From the NCBI GenBank assembly GCA_903921725.1, contig CAIXRA010000056.1, positions 1 through 48,021 on the forward strand: a stretch of 48,021 nucleotides of DNA, in the 5' to 3' direction. Shown here in pieces: positions 8,660 through 17,738 of the stretch. The DNA is from an uncultured Lentisphaerota bacterium (GTDB lineage Bacteria; Verrucomicrobiota; Lentisphaeria; Oligosphaerales; CAITYL01). Position 1 is the first letter of the stretch. Every line of letters begins with the position of its first letter. Position numbers and translations under genes: made by a program. The notes under the pieces were generated by a model. The model was not told where the DNA came from. It ran no database searches and saw only the letters and a program-made list of their open reading frames with translations.

Positions 8660-10285
8660 ATGCATAACACCCTGACCAAAACCATCGCCGCCGCCGCCGC
8701 GCTGGCCGCCCTGCCCGCTTGGGCGCAGCAGGCGGTCCAGCCGCAACCGGCGAAAACGCCCAATATCGTTTTCATCCTCACCGACGACTCCGGCTTCGGC
8801 GACTTCGGCTGCACCGGCGCCAAGGTGGTCCGCACCCCGAACATCGACAGGCTGGCGGCCCAGGGCGCGCGCTTCACCGGCGCCTACTGCCCGGCGGCGA
8901 CCTGCACGCCGACGCGCTATTCGCTGCTGACGGGCGAGTACCCCTGGCGCAAACCGGGCACCGGCATCCTCCCCGGCGACGCCGCGCTCATCATCGAGCC
9001 CGGCCGCACCACGCTGCCCTCCGTCCTAAAACGTGCGGGCTACGCCACCGGCGCCGTCGGCAAATGGCACCTCGGCCTGGGCGACGGCAGCGGCCCGGTC
9101 AACTTCAACGGCGAGATCAAGCCAGGCCCCTGCGAGATCGGCTTCGATTATTTCTTCGGCATGCCGGCGACGACCGACCGGGTGCCGTGCGTCTACATGG
9201 AAAACCGCCGCGTGGTGAACCTCGACCCGGCCGACCCCATCACGGTCAGCTACAGGAAGAAAGTCGGCACCGAACCCACCGGCAAGGAAAATCCCGAGCT
9301 GATGACGCGGGTGCGCTCCAACCAGGGGCATGACGGCACCATCGTCAACGGCATCGGCCGCATCGGCTTCATGAGCGGCGGCAAGGCGGCGCGCTGGAAG
9401 GACGAGCTGATGGCGCAGACGTTCGCGGGCAAGGCCTGCGGCTTCATCGAGAACAACCGTGCGCGTCCGTTCTTCCTCTACTTCGCCACGCACGAGCCGC
9501 ACGTCCCGCGCTGGCCCGACGACCGCTTCCGCGGCAAGAGCGAGGCAGGCATCCGCGTGGAGTCGCTGGAAGAGATGGACTGGTGCGTCGGCGAGGTGAT
9601 GAAGACGCTCGACCGCCTCGGCCTCGCGGAAAACACCCTGATCATCGTCACCAGCGACAACGGCCCCGCCCCCGCCGACGGTTATGCCGACGGCGCCCTG
9701 GCGAATGAGGCGAAGGTCGGGCACAAGGCGGCCGGCCCGTTCCGCGGCGGAAAGTACAGCCCGTATGAAGGCGGCGTCCGCATGCCGTTCGTCGCCCGCT
9801 GGCCGGCGAAGATCAAGCCGGGCACGGTTTCCTCCGAGCTGATCTGCCTGACCGACATGCTGGCGACGGCGGCGGCGCTCACCAACCAGACGCTCGGCCC
9901 GAAGGACGGCGTGGACAGCATCAACGTCCTGGCCGCGCTCACCGGCGAGGGCAAGTCCGCCCGCACCAGCCTGATGGTGTCGAGGGGCGACCCCAAGCCC
10001 GAAGCCATCATCGAAGGCGAGTGGAAGCTGATCCGCACCGGCGCCCCAAAAAAGGCCGGAAAGAACGCCGCCAAGACCGCCGGCGCTGAACTCTACAATC
10101 TCAAGAACGACCCGGCCGAATCCCAAAACGTGGCGGCGCAGCACCCCGACATCGTGCGGAAATTGCAGGAAAAGTTCGCCGCCCAAGCCGCGGCCGGCTT
10201 CACCCGCCCCGGCGCCGAAAAACTGCCGCATGAAAGCCGAGCCGGAAAATCCGCGGCATTCCGCACGGACGCCTCCGACATCTAA
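8660..10285 (+). CDS. Formylglycine-dependent sulfatase (S1 family), secreted
   Basis: 541 aa. Start at the ATG 7 nt after AAGGAG. Signal peptide with an Ala-rich core and a probable AWA-Q cleavage near residue 22. 'ILTDDSGFGD' (39-48) gives the metal-binding Asp pair, and C82 of 'CTPTR' is the formylglycine Cys. 'GKWHLG' and 'VTSDNGPAPA' are further catalytic and metal motifs. Last gene of the five-gene cluster. No terminator hairpin is obvious after it. Confidence 0.92.
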   Translation: MHNTLTKTIAAAAALAALPAWAQQAVQPQPAKTPNIVFILTDDSGFGDFGCTGAKVVRTPNIDRLAAQGARFTGAYCPAATCTPTRYSLLTGEYPWRKPGTGILPGDAALIIEPGRTTLPSVLKRAGYATGAVGKWHLGLGDGSGPVNFNGEIKPGPCEIGFDYFFGMPATTDRVPCVYMENRRVVNLDPADPITVSYRKKVGTEPTGKENPELMTRVRSNQGHDGTIVNGIGRIGFMSGGKAARWKDELMAQTFAGKACGFIENNRARPFFLYFATHEPHVPRWPDDRFRGKSEAGIRVESLEEMDWCVGEVMKTLDRLGLAENTLIIVTSDNGPAPADGYADGALANEAKVGHKAAGPFRGGKYSPYEGGVRMPFVARWPAKIKPGTVSSELICLTDMLATAAALTNQTLGPKDGVDSINVLAALTGEGKSARTSLMVSRGDPKPEAIIEGEWKLIRTGAPKKAGKNAAKTAGAELYNLKNDPAESQNVAAQHPDIVRKLQEKFAAQAAAGFTRPGAEKLPHESRAGKSAAFRTDASDI

Positions 10286-10728
10286 TCGGCGGCGACAAGC
10301 CGTCAAACACCACCGGGAAGCCAGCCAGCACGGGCGCGCCGAACCGCCGCGATTGCCTCAGGAGCGCCACCGCCGACCGCCGCGGAAAAACGTTCCAGGA
10401 ACCGCCGGAGAAACCGGTCGGCACCCGCATCACCGGAAACGCCGCAATCGCCGGCGAAAAAATATGGCAATCCAAGGAACCATCCAAGGTTGCAACGGTC
10501 GAACCCAATCAGACGGTTCGTTCAGGGGAGAAAGCCCCATTCCGCTTCGACCACGCGCAGGCCGGCCCACGGGGCGACATGGATTCCCGCCCGTAAACTG
10601 CCAACCTGAAAACGTAGCAGAAACAGCCCCTCGATGACAGAGTCCGCCGTGACACTTCCACAGAATCATAATCCCGTAAATTTAACTCTGAACGCCACCC
10701 AATGTCGGCTTAAGGCAAGGAGTGCGGA
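10286..10728 (+). other. Intergenic stretch holding a gene fragment and a low-GC leader
   Basis: 443 bp without an intact gene. The part at about 10350-10596 is a decayed copy of the 3' end of the beta-helix gene (listed separately). From about 10600 the base composition drops towards that of the following propeller gene, and AAGGAG at 10717-10722 is its ribosome-binding site. Confidence 0.7.
10388..10596 (+). pseudogene. Truncated copy of the beta-helix gene 3' end
   Basis: A stop-free frame of about 70 codons ending at TAA 10594-10596 matches the C-terminus of the beta-helix protein at 12705-14789 almost residue for residue: 'EKPVGTRITGN', 'SKEPS.VATVEPNQ' and 'APFR' are shared. Weaker similarity reaches back to about 10350, with a deletion. 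There is no start codon context and no catalytic part, so this is the relic of a second beta-helix gene or of a partial duplication. Confidence 0.8.
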
Positions 10729-12414
10729 ATGAATCTGAAATGCAAACTTGGCTTCCATGAGTGGAGCAAGAACTGCGAGGAATGCTCCCGGTGTGGACGG
10801 AGTCGACCGAACGCGCACGCATGGAAAGACCGCAAGTGTTCTTGCTGCGGGATTAGGCATGTGGAATTCATCGAGCAAAAAGTGTGTTCCATTCCGGACG
10901 TTGTTTTTGATTGGGCTGATAGCGAGAAAGGGCACCATGTTGCCTATAGAACCAACGCAAACGGGAAACAATTTGTGTTTAAAGACGGTCAAATTGGACC
11001 GGAGTTTGATGGATTTACCTTAGAGCCTCTCACATTCAGCCCCGATGGCAATCGTCTTGCGTATGCAGCCACAAGAGGCGGCAGCGAATTTGTTGTAGTA
11101 GATGGTGCGATAGGCCCAGAATTTGATATGGTTCGGTCAATACAATTCAGCCTTGACAGCAAACATATAATATACAAATCCATAAAAGGCTCTCAGTGGT
11201 TTGTGGTTTTTGATCATATATCCGGCCCTGCGTTTCGTGAAATAAATAAACAATCGCCATTCTTTAGTTGTGACGGAAAACATATTGCGTATGTTGCACT
11301 CACCAATGAACCACAATGGCGATTGATTATCGATGGCGAACCCTTGCATAACTTTAATCTAACAAATGAGATATCAAATGATATTGAATCGGTTTTACTC
11401 GATGTTTATTTTAGTCCAGACGGAAGTCGTATTGCTTATGGGGTCAAAAAGAGGGAAAAATATCGTGGATGGCATGTAATTGTGGACGGGAAGGGCGGGT
11501 TTTCATATGATGACCTAAAGGGAATTGTATTCAGCCCCGATAGCCGGCGCATTGCATATGCAGCCTCAAAAAAACTTATTGTCGCGTATGGATCTACTTG
11601 GCATATAAGCGTTGACGGGCGAGAAGGGCCGTGCTTCGAAGACGTCACAGCGCCAGTATTCAGCCCGGACAGTTCGCGGGTTGCCTATGCCGCAAAGACT
11701 GAGCCGGGCAGGTGGTGCATGATCGTGGACTGCCATTCGATTCAAGAATGGAAGCGAGACAAGGTCAAGTGCAATGTTACAAGCCTTGCGGGTCAGGATT
11801 TTGAGAGAATCGGAAAACTCCAATATGAGGGCGGGCATTACTCATGCCAAGTCGGCCCGGAGTTTAGCGGGTCTGGCAAGATAACTTTCAGCCCCGATGG
11901 CAAACGCCTTGCGTACTCAGCCATGAAAGATGAGAAGTGGTTCGTGGTCGTGGACGGCCAAACAGGGCCTGTGTTTGATGGAATTATTGAAGGAGGTCCA
12001 TTCTTTAGCCTTGATAGCCAACATGTTGCATATGTCGCCATAAGCGGAAAGAAGCAGTGCTTAGTCTTTGACGGCCAAGCAGGACCGCAGTATGATGCCA
12101 TCAAATTAGTCGCGATGAGCTTCGATGGCCAATGCATTGCATATGCAGCTCGTACTGGACAGTCATTTTCGGTGCTTATCAATGGCAAAAACGGTCGGAT
12201 TTTTGACGATGTCCATTCAATCGATATGACGCCTGATGGACTTCATATCGCCTATACAGCCGAGAAGGATGAAAAGCAATGCGTAGTTTTAGACGGTCAG
12301 GCCGGGCCAATGTTTTACGCGATTTACACCCCGGGCTTCCACTCTGATAAAACATTTGAATTCGCGGGAATCAGGGACGGATTCTTTTACCGCGTAACAA
12401 CTCACCTCCAATAG
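10729..12414 (+). CDS. Cytoplasmic beta-propeller protein with N-terminal zinc-ribbon-like module; probably acquired
   Basis: 561 aa, no signal peptide. Residues 5-41 hold Cys/His clusters (C5, C16, C19, C22, H30, C37, C39, C40) like a zinc ribbon. The rest is about eleven repeats of roughly 35-50 residues of the form F-S-x-D-G/S ... I/L-A-Y ... V-V-D-G ... G-P-x-F-D, the pattern of WD40-like/TolB-type propeller blades (PF07676-like). Function unknown; binding of a protein or small molecule is likely. The gene is visibly AT-richer than its neighbours (near 48% GC) and lies between a beta-helix fragment and the intact beta-helix gene, so transfer into this place is likely. Start fixed by AAGGAG 6 nt upstream. 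Confidence 0.75.
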   Translation: MNLKCKLGFHEWSKNCEECSRCGRSRPNAHAWKDRKCSCCGIRHVEFIEQKVCSIPDVVFDWADSEKGHHVAYRTNANGKQFVFKDGQIGPEFDGFTLEPLTFSPDGNRLAYAATRGGSEFVVVDGAIGPEFDMVRSIQFSLDSKHIIYKSIKGSQWFVVFDHISGPAFREINKQSPFFSCDGKHIAYVALTNEPQWRLIIDGEPLHNFNLTNEISNDIESVLLDVYFSPDGSRIAYGVKKREKYRGWHVIVDGKGGFSYDDLKGIVFSPDSRRIAYAASKKLIVAYGSTWHISVDGREGPCFEDVTAPVFSPDSSRVAYAAKTEPGRWCMIVDCHSIQEWKRDKVKCNVTSLAGQDFERIGKLQYEGGHYSCQVGPEFSGSGKITFSPDGKRLAYSAMKDEKWFVVVDGQTGPVFDGIIEGGPFFSLDSQHVAYVAISGKKQCLVFDGQAGPQYDAIKLVAMSFDGQCIAYAARTGQSFSVLINGKNGRIFDDVHSIDMTPDGLHIAYTAEKDEKQCVVLDGQAGPMFYAIYTPGFHSDKTFEFAGIRDGFFYRVTTHLQ

Positions 12415-12492
12415 CCATCAAAAAAACGTTGACGACTCAGTATTTCGACGTTCGCGGGCGGCCGCATTCCTCCCGACTAATACCAAACCAAA

Positions 12493-12513
12493 AGTCAAAT
12501 TATGTCTTTGACT
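12493..12513. other. Inverted repeat AGTCAAA / TTTGACT
   Basis: A 7-bp perfect inverted repeat with a 7-nt spacer in the 290-bp gap after the propeller gene. Could be an operator or the mark of an old insertion end. The rest of the gap (12415-12704) has no supported gene. Confidence 0.3.
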
Positions 12514-12704
12514 CAAACCGCCCGAAAGGGGCATTCTTCCATGCCCCATACTATAGGTAGCGTCCGGTGGAGTCAAGTACATAGCCCTAATCTGGTAAAT
12601 AGCGCAGAGGAAGGCGACGGCGAATAAGGCCGCAGCAGCCCCTGTCGCCGCCTGCCGGTTCAAAACCGGAAGACGATCTGGATGTTCAAACCGGGAGGCT
12701 CCTT

Positions 12705-14789
12705 GTGTTCAAGGTCAAATCAACGCACGTCCTGGCCGCGCTGCTGCTGGCCGCATGCTCGGGCTGTGTCCGGCAGGCTCCGGTTCGGCATGAGCCGGCC
12801 CGCCCGCCGGCCGCGGCGCCGCTGGAGATCCATCTCCGCACGGCCGCGGCGGATGGCGACGGTTCCGCCGCGCGTCCCTTCGGCACCCCGGCCGAAGCCG
12901 CGGCCCAGCTCCGGCTGCGGACTCCGCAGGAACGCGCGCTGCCGGTACGGATACTTCTCCACGGCGGCGTCTACGCCGTCACCCGGCCGGTCGCCATCGG
13001 CGCCGCGGAATCCGGCACTCCCGACGCGCCGGTCACCTGGCTGGCCGCCGGGGACGGCCCCGTCGTGATCTCCGGCGGCATCCCCGTCCCGCCGGCCGCG
13101 CTCCATACCGTCACCGACCCGCAAACCCTCGCCCGGCTGCCGCAGCCGCAGCCGGCGGGCTGCCGGCTTTTTGAGCTCCGGCTTTCCGACCTCGGCCAGT
13201 CCGCCTTCCCTCCGCTGCTCCCCCACGGCATGTGCACCGGCCTTGCGGCGGCCTGGCCCGCGCTCTTTTGTGACGGCGCGCCGCTCCCGCTTGCCGCCTG
13301 GCCGGACACCCCGGGCTACAGCAAAGGTTTCAAGCCGACAAAAATCCTATCCGCCGGCACCACCGCCGAGGTCATCGCCGGCGGCGCGTCCGCAACGGAG
13401 AACAAGGCCGGGAGCGACGCCATGGTTTTCGCCTTCAAGAACGACCGCGCCGCCCGCTGGAAAACGGCGCTGGACTCCTTCAAGGCCGAGCTCTGGATCG
13501 GCGGCCATTGGTATTGGGACTGGGCCGACGACCTGCTCCCCGTCAAATCAATCGGGGCCGGCGGCGTCATCACCATCGGAAAACCCCACCACTACGGGCT
13601 CGGCCCCCACGCGAGCTTCCATCTGTTCAACCTGGCCGAAGAGATCGACCAGCCCGGGGAATACGCCGTCGAACCGGCCAACCGGCGCATCCTCGTCCTG
13701 CTCGGGCCCGGGCAGGAGGGACGTGGCCTGATCCTTTCCTGGTCCGGCGCCCCGCTGGTCGCCATGGACCACGCCAGCCATACCCGCTTCGAGGGCATCA
13801 CCTTCGCCCACGGCCGCGCCGACGGCGCCGCGCTCACCGCCTGTTCCGGAATCGGGTTCGACCGCTGCACGTTCACCGCCCTCGGCCGGAACGGCGTCAC
13901 CGCCGGCGGCGACCGGATCACCGTCGCCGACTGCCGCTTCTCCCGGTTGGGCGGCTGCGGCGTCGACATCTCCGGCGGCGACCGCGCCAGCCTCACCCCG
14001 GCCAACCACCGCATCGCCCGCTGCGAGTTCCGCGACTTCAGCCGGCTCAAGCGCACCTACGCCCCGGGCGTCAACCTCAACGGCGTCGGGACCACCGTCG
14101 AGAACTGCCTGTTTTTCAACGCCCCGCACACCGCCATCCTCTTCGGCGGCAACGAGCACCGCATCCGCAACAACGAAATCCACACCGTCCTCACCGAGAC
14201 CGGCGACTGCGGCGCCATCTACGGCGGCCGCGACTGGACCACCTTCGGCACCGTCATCTCCGGCAACTGGATCCACGACCTCGGCGGCAACCCCGGCCGC
14301 TGGCCCTGCGCCATCTACCTCGACGACATGCTCTCCGGCATCACCGTCGAGAACAACCTGATCGAACGCACCGCCCTCGGCGTCCTGGTCGGCGGCGGCC
14401 GCCACAACACCGTGACCCGCAACATCATCATCGGCTGCGATGAAGCCCTCCACCTCGACAGCCGCGCCGCCGGCTGGGCCGGAAAAATGCTCCCGCTCAT
14501 GAAAGAACGCCTCGCCGCCATGCCGACCGCCGCGGAGCCGTGGATCTCCCGCTATCCCATGCTCGCCAAAACCCTTCAGGAACAGCCGGAAAAACCGGTC
14601 GGCACCCGCATCACAGGAAACGTCGCCGTCGGCTGCAAAAAAATGTGGCATTCAAAGGAACCATCCCAGGTAGCGACAGTCGAACCCAATCAGGAGGTCC
14701 GTTCCGTGGAGGAGGCCCCGTTCCGCCTCGAACGCCCGCAGGTCGGGCCGCGGAGCGACGACACATCCCGGCCACCGCTATCGATTTGA
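12705..14789 (+). CDS. Right-handed parallel beta-helix lipoprotein, GH141-like
   Basis: 694 aa, starting at GTG 6 nt after GGGAGG. A lipoprotein signal ends at C18 ('LLLAAC'), placing it on the outer or inner membrane surface. Residues about 75-125 ('RILLHGGVY', 'SGTPDAPVTW', 'VISGG') and the later repeats of N-x-I/F and G-turns (about 340-570) are typical of beta-helix proteins such as GH141, a family with alpha-L-fucosidase and xylanase members. 'GAIYGGRDWTTFGTVISGNW' and 'YLDDMLSG' form a conserved late block. Given the fucosidase/sulfatase context, a polysaccharide-active enzyme is likely; the exact activity is not provable here. A fragment of a close paralogue lies at 10388-10596. Confidence 0.7.
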   Translation: MFKVKSTHVLAALLLAACSGCVRQAPVRHEPARPPAAAPLEIHLRTAAADGDGSAARPFGTPAEAAAQLRLRTPQERALPVRILLHGGVYAVTRPVAIGAAESGTPDAPVTWLAAGDGPVVISGGIPVPPAALHTVTDPQTLARLPQPQPAGCRLFELRLSDLGQSAFPPLLPHGMCTGLAAAWPALFCDGAPLPLAAWPDTPGYSKGFKPTKILSAGTTAEVIAGGASATENKAGSDAMVFAFKNDRAARWKTALDSFKAELWIGGHWYWDWADDLLPVKSIGAGGVITIGKPHHYGLGPHASFHLFNLAEEIDQPGEYAVEPANRRILVLLGPGQEGRGLILSWSGAPLVAMDHASHTRFEGITFAHGRADGAALTACSGIGFDRCTFTALGRNGVTAGGDRITVADCRFSRLGGCGVDISGGDRASLTPANHRIARCEFRDFSRLKRTYAPGVNLNGVGTTVENCLFFNAPHTAILFGGNEHRIRNNEIHTVLTETGDCGAIYGGRDWTTFGTVISGNWIHDLGGNPGRWPCAIYLDDMLSGITVENNLIERTALGVLVGGGRHNTVTRNIIIGCDEALHLDSRAAGWAGKMLPLMKERLAAMPTAAEPWISRYPMLAKTLQEQPEKPVGTRITGNVAVGCKKMWHSKEPSQVATVEPNQEVRSVEEAPFRLERPQVGPRSDDTSRPPLSI

Positions 14790-14825
14790 TGCCACAACAG
14801 GCAGCCATCCGCAAAAGGGGGCCGC

Positions 14826-17738
14826 ATGATCCGGTGCAAATGTCCGCAGTGCCAGACGGCATATGAACTTGAAGACGGGATTGCCGGACGGAAGCTGCGC
14901 TGCGGCGTGTGCGACAGCGCCTTCGTGGCGCCGGCGGCCGCACAGCCCCAAGCGGCCCCGGCGCGACCGGCCGCGCCGCAACGGAATCCGGCGGCCTACA
15001 TGCCGCACGCCGGGCCGCAGAAAAAGGCGGCGGGCATGAGCGGGTTGACCAAACTCTGCCTGGGGCTGGGTGGCGCGGCGGCGCTTGTGGCCGTGGCATT
15101 CCTGGTCATGCCGCGCGCTCCCGCCATACTGGCGGCGGCACCGGACGTCGCGGCGGAGGCACCCGCGGCACCGGCAGTGGCGCTGCAGTCCGGACCGCTT
15201 GGCGGAGAGTTTGCCGTACTGCTGGCAAAAAACGATTTCCTTGGCATCCAGGACAAGCTTGGCGCCGTGCTCGCCACGAAGTTCGCGGGGGGGGCGACCG
15301 CCGTGACCGCCGCCCTGGCGGACCCCGTCATGCAGGCCGGACTCGCGCAGCACGAGCTGATCCGCGGCTGCGGGACCGACAATGTTGCGGAGATCGCAAA
15401 AAAGGAGGGTGGGCAGGAGTTCCTGAAACGCTTCCTGAACGATCCGGCGTGGATCGAGTCATTCTTGGCTTCCGGCCCGCCCGCGGGAGGACCGGCGCAG
15501 GCGCTGGAAAATCTGTGGCTCCTCTACCATCACGGCAAGGACCTGGACCGGAACGTGTACCGCCGACTGGCCACGGCGCTGGCGCTGCAAGGAGGCGGGA
15601 TGAACCGCTACCGGCTGGTGGACCGCTTCAACCATGTCCAGCGCGCGCACCGGGCGCTGCTGCTGCACGCCTCCTTCGACACGCTCGACGTGCGCGAGAT
15701 GCGCTATGCGCTTTTCACGGAGGGCAATGCCCGCGACTACCAGTACCTTCTGGATGACCGGCAGCTCACCATCGGCGACTATTTCGGTGCCTGCTGGGCC
15801 TGCTGGTACCTCGGCGACAATGCGTACGGCGACAGCGTCCAGGGGCCGCTGTATTACCGCCCGTGGGATCATGCATATGGCTGGAAGGAGGCGACCCGCG
15901 TCGTCGGCGGCGTCTGCGGCTCGCTCTCCCACTACGGCTCCGACTCCGCCCGGTCCCACGGCGTGCCCTCGACGCCGGTGGGGCAGCCGGGGCACTGCGC
16001 CTATGTCATCCGGGTCGGCAAGGAATGGCCGGTCGCCTACAACGTCACCTGGCCGACCAGTTTCAGCGCCCCCGGCTGGGACGGCACCGGCTACGCCACG
16101 GTGCACCGCCTCTATGAGATCGTGTACCAGGACCGGAAGCGCCAGCTGGCGGCCAGCCGCCTCTGCTGGGCGGCGCGCCTGCAGCAGGACGTCGCGCGGC
16201 TACGGGTCCGTTTCCTGCCGGGCATGCGCTACGCGCTGTACCGGCAGAACGTCGGCGCCGGGCTCCCGGATTTCGCCAAGCTCACGCCGGACGGAAGCGG
16301 GGTTTCGGAGAAGCCGTTCGACCTGGCGTCCGTCCAGCCGGCGAACCCCATCAATTTCGGCGTCGTCTGGGAAGGCGCACTCGAGGTGAACCGGACGGGG
16401 ACGGCCAAGTTCGCGCTGCTCTCCGACGACAGCAGCCGCCTGTCCGTCGACGGCGCGCCCGCCCTCTCCGCCCAGTGCAACCGGCAGGAGAAAGAGCTGA
16501 CGCTCGCCGCCGGGCGCCATCCGTTCCGCCTGGAGTTCAGCCAGGGCGGCGGCGCGCTGAACCTGGCCGTCGAGGCCGGCGGCGGCGCGCAGCCCGGCGC
16601 CTGGACGGACACCTACGAGGAGGCCGTGCGCGCGCAGCCCCTCAACTACGGCACCTGGCTTGAGTACACCAAGGCGCTGGAAGGGCTGGGGAACGCGGTG
16701 CCGCCCGAGAAATGGCTGGAGCTGGCCCGGCGCGCGGCGCGGACCTTCGCGCCCTATTCGGAGGCCGGCTGGGCGCTCGTGACCCGCACGCTGGACAAAG
16801 CCATCGCCTCCAAAAACACAGCCGAGCGGCTTGCCCTGTTCATCGAGTTCAACCGTGAGCTGCGCCAGGAGAAGGCGGACCGCTTCGAGGGCTATCCGTA
16901 TGACGGCATCCTCAACTGGCAGGCCGACCGCCTCGGCAACGCGGCCGGCGGCATCGAGTTCTTCCAACGGGGCCTGGCCATCCACACCGCCAAGCCGCCC
17001 CATGACTGGATTTTCGGCCAGGTTCTGGCGTGGGGCCAGAGCCGCTTCGGCAACAATCCGGCCACTGCGCAGCCGTTCGCCAACGCCATGTACGCCTATT
17101 TTCGTTCCCGCGGAAGCGCCGCCGACCCGAACTTCATGCGCGGCCAGATTCAGAACGGCATCTTGGCGGCCTGCCAGCGCGGCGACCTCCCGACCATGAA
17201 TCTCTGGTGCTCCATGTCCGACAAGCTACTCCCCCCCTTGCAGCCCGGGGACCTACACATGAACTCGCAGCAGGCCGCCGCCTTCCCGAAAGTCACTCCA
17301 ATCCCCGGCATCCTCCTCACTCAGGAAGCCACCCTGTCCATGAGCAGTTCGGATGGCGGCAGCGACCGCCCCATCTCCTACCGCGCGCTGCTGCGCGGCA
17401 ATGCGTTCGGCGGCTTCTTCCACACCCGGGCGGAGCTGAATCCCTGGGTGCAGGTCCAGCTTGCGGGAGACAGCATGCTCAGCGGCGTCATCGTCGTTAA
17501 CCGCTACGAGGCGGCCGGCGAGCGCGAAGTCCCGCTCAGGATCTCCGCCTCCACCGACGCCAAGACCTGGACCGAGCTGGCCACCTTCACCGAGAACAAG
17601 CCGTTCTACCGCATCGAACTGCCCGCCGCCAAACAACTCCGGGCCAAGTACGTCCGCATCGAGCGCCCCGAGGACAAGAAGCGCAGCGAGCCGTTCCACC
17701 TCCGCGGCATCATGGTCTACGGAAAGAAACTCTACTGA
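14826..17738 (+). CDS. Membrane-anchored zinc-ribbon / transglutaminase-like / PA14 / F5/8C multidomain protein
   Basis: 970 aa. N-terminal MJ0042-type zinc ribbon (C4, C6, C9, C26, C29) in the cytoplasm, then a Pro/Ala linker, a single membrane segment (about 77-96) and a large exported part. Residues 355-435 resemble a transglutaminase-like fold: C364 in 'GGVCGS', H390 in 'GQPGHCAYV' and N406 in 'YNVTWP' could be the Cys-His-Asn set. A PA14-like domain lies at about 460-585 ('FALLSDDSSRLSVDG'), helical repeats follow, and an F5/8C-like domain closes the protein (about 860-970). The stop overlaps the next ATG in TGATG, so the two are translationally coupled. Function unknown; a surface glycan- or peptide-processing role is plausible. 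Confidence 0.65.
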   Translation: MIRCKCPQCQTAYELEDGIAGRKLRCGVCDSAFVAPAAAQPQAAPARPAAPQRNPAAYMPHAGPQKKAAGMSGLTKLCLGLGGAAALVAVAFLVMPRAPAILAAAPDVAAEAPAAPAVALQSGPLGGEFAVLLAKNDFLGIQDKLGAVLATKFAGGATAVTAALADPVMQAGLAQHELIRGCGTDNVAEIAKKEGGQEFLKRFLNDPAWIESFLASGPPAGGPAQALENLWLLYHHGKDLDRNVYRRLATALALQGGGMNRYRLVDRFNHVQRAHRALLLHASFDTLDVREMRYALFTEGNARDYQYLLDDRQLTIGDYFGACWACWYLGDNAYGDSVQGPLYYRPWDHAYGWKEATRVVGGVCGSLSHYGSDSARSHGVPSTPVGQPGHCAYVIRVGKEWPVAYNVTWPTSFSAPGWDGTGYATVHRLYEIVYQDRKRQLAASRLCWAARLQQDVARLRVRFLPGMRYALYRQNVGAGLPDFAKLTPDGSGVSEKPFDLASVQPANPINFGVVWEGALEVNRTGTAKFALLSDDSSRLSVDGAPALSAQCNRQEKELTLAAGRHPFRLEFSQGGGALNLAVEAGGGAQPGAWTDTYEEAVRAQPLNYGTWLEYTKALEGLGNAVPPEKWLELARRAARTFAPYSEAGWALVTRTLDKAIASKNTAERLALFIEFNRELRQEKADRFEGYPYDGILNWQADRLGNAAGGIEFFQRGLAIHTAKPPHDWIFGQVLAWGQSRFGNNPATAQPFANAMYAYFRSRGSAADPNFMRGQIQNGILAACQRGDLPTMNLWCSMSDKLLPPLQPGDLHMNSQQAAAFPKVTPIPGILLTQEATLSMSSSDGGSDRPISYRALLRGNAFGGFFHTRAELNPWVQVQLAGDSMLSGVIVVNRYEAAGEREVPLRISASTDAKTWTELATFTENKPFYRIELPAAKQLRAKYVRIERPEDKKRSEPFHLRGIMVYGKKLY

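Noticed and set aside
10600..12540. Integron cassette around the low-GC propeller gene
   Set aside because: One ATTTAAC-like core was seen, but no paired core and no attC-like fold at the other end.
12418..12663. 81-codon - strand frame with a hydrophobic N-terminus
   Set aside because: TTG start, no Shine-Dalgarno, no family resemblance; sits over an inverted repeat. Possible but unsupported.
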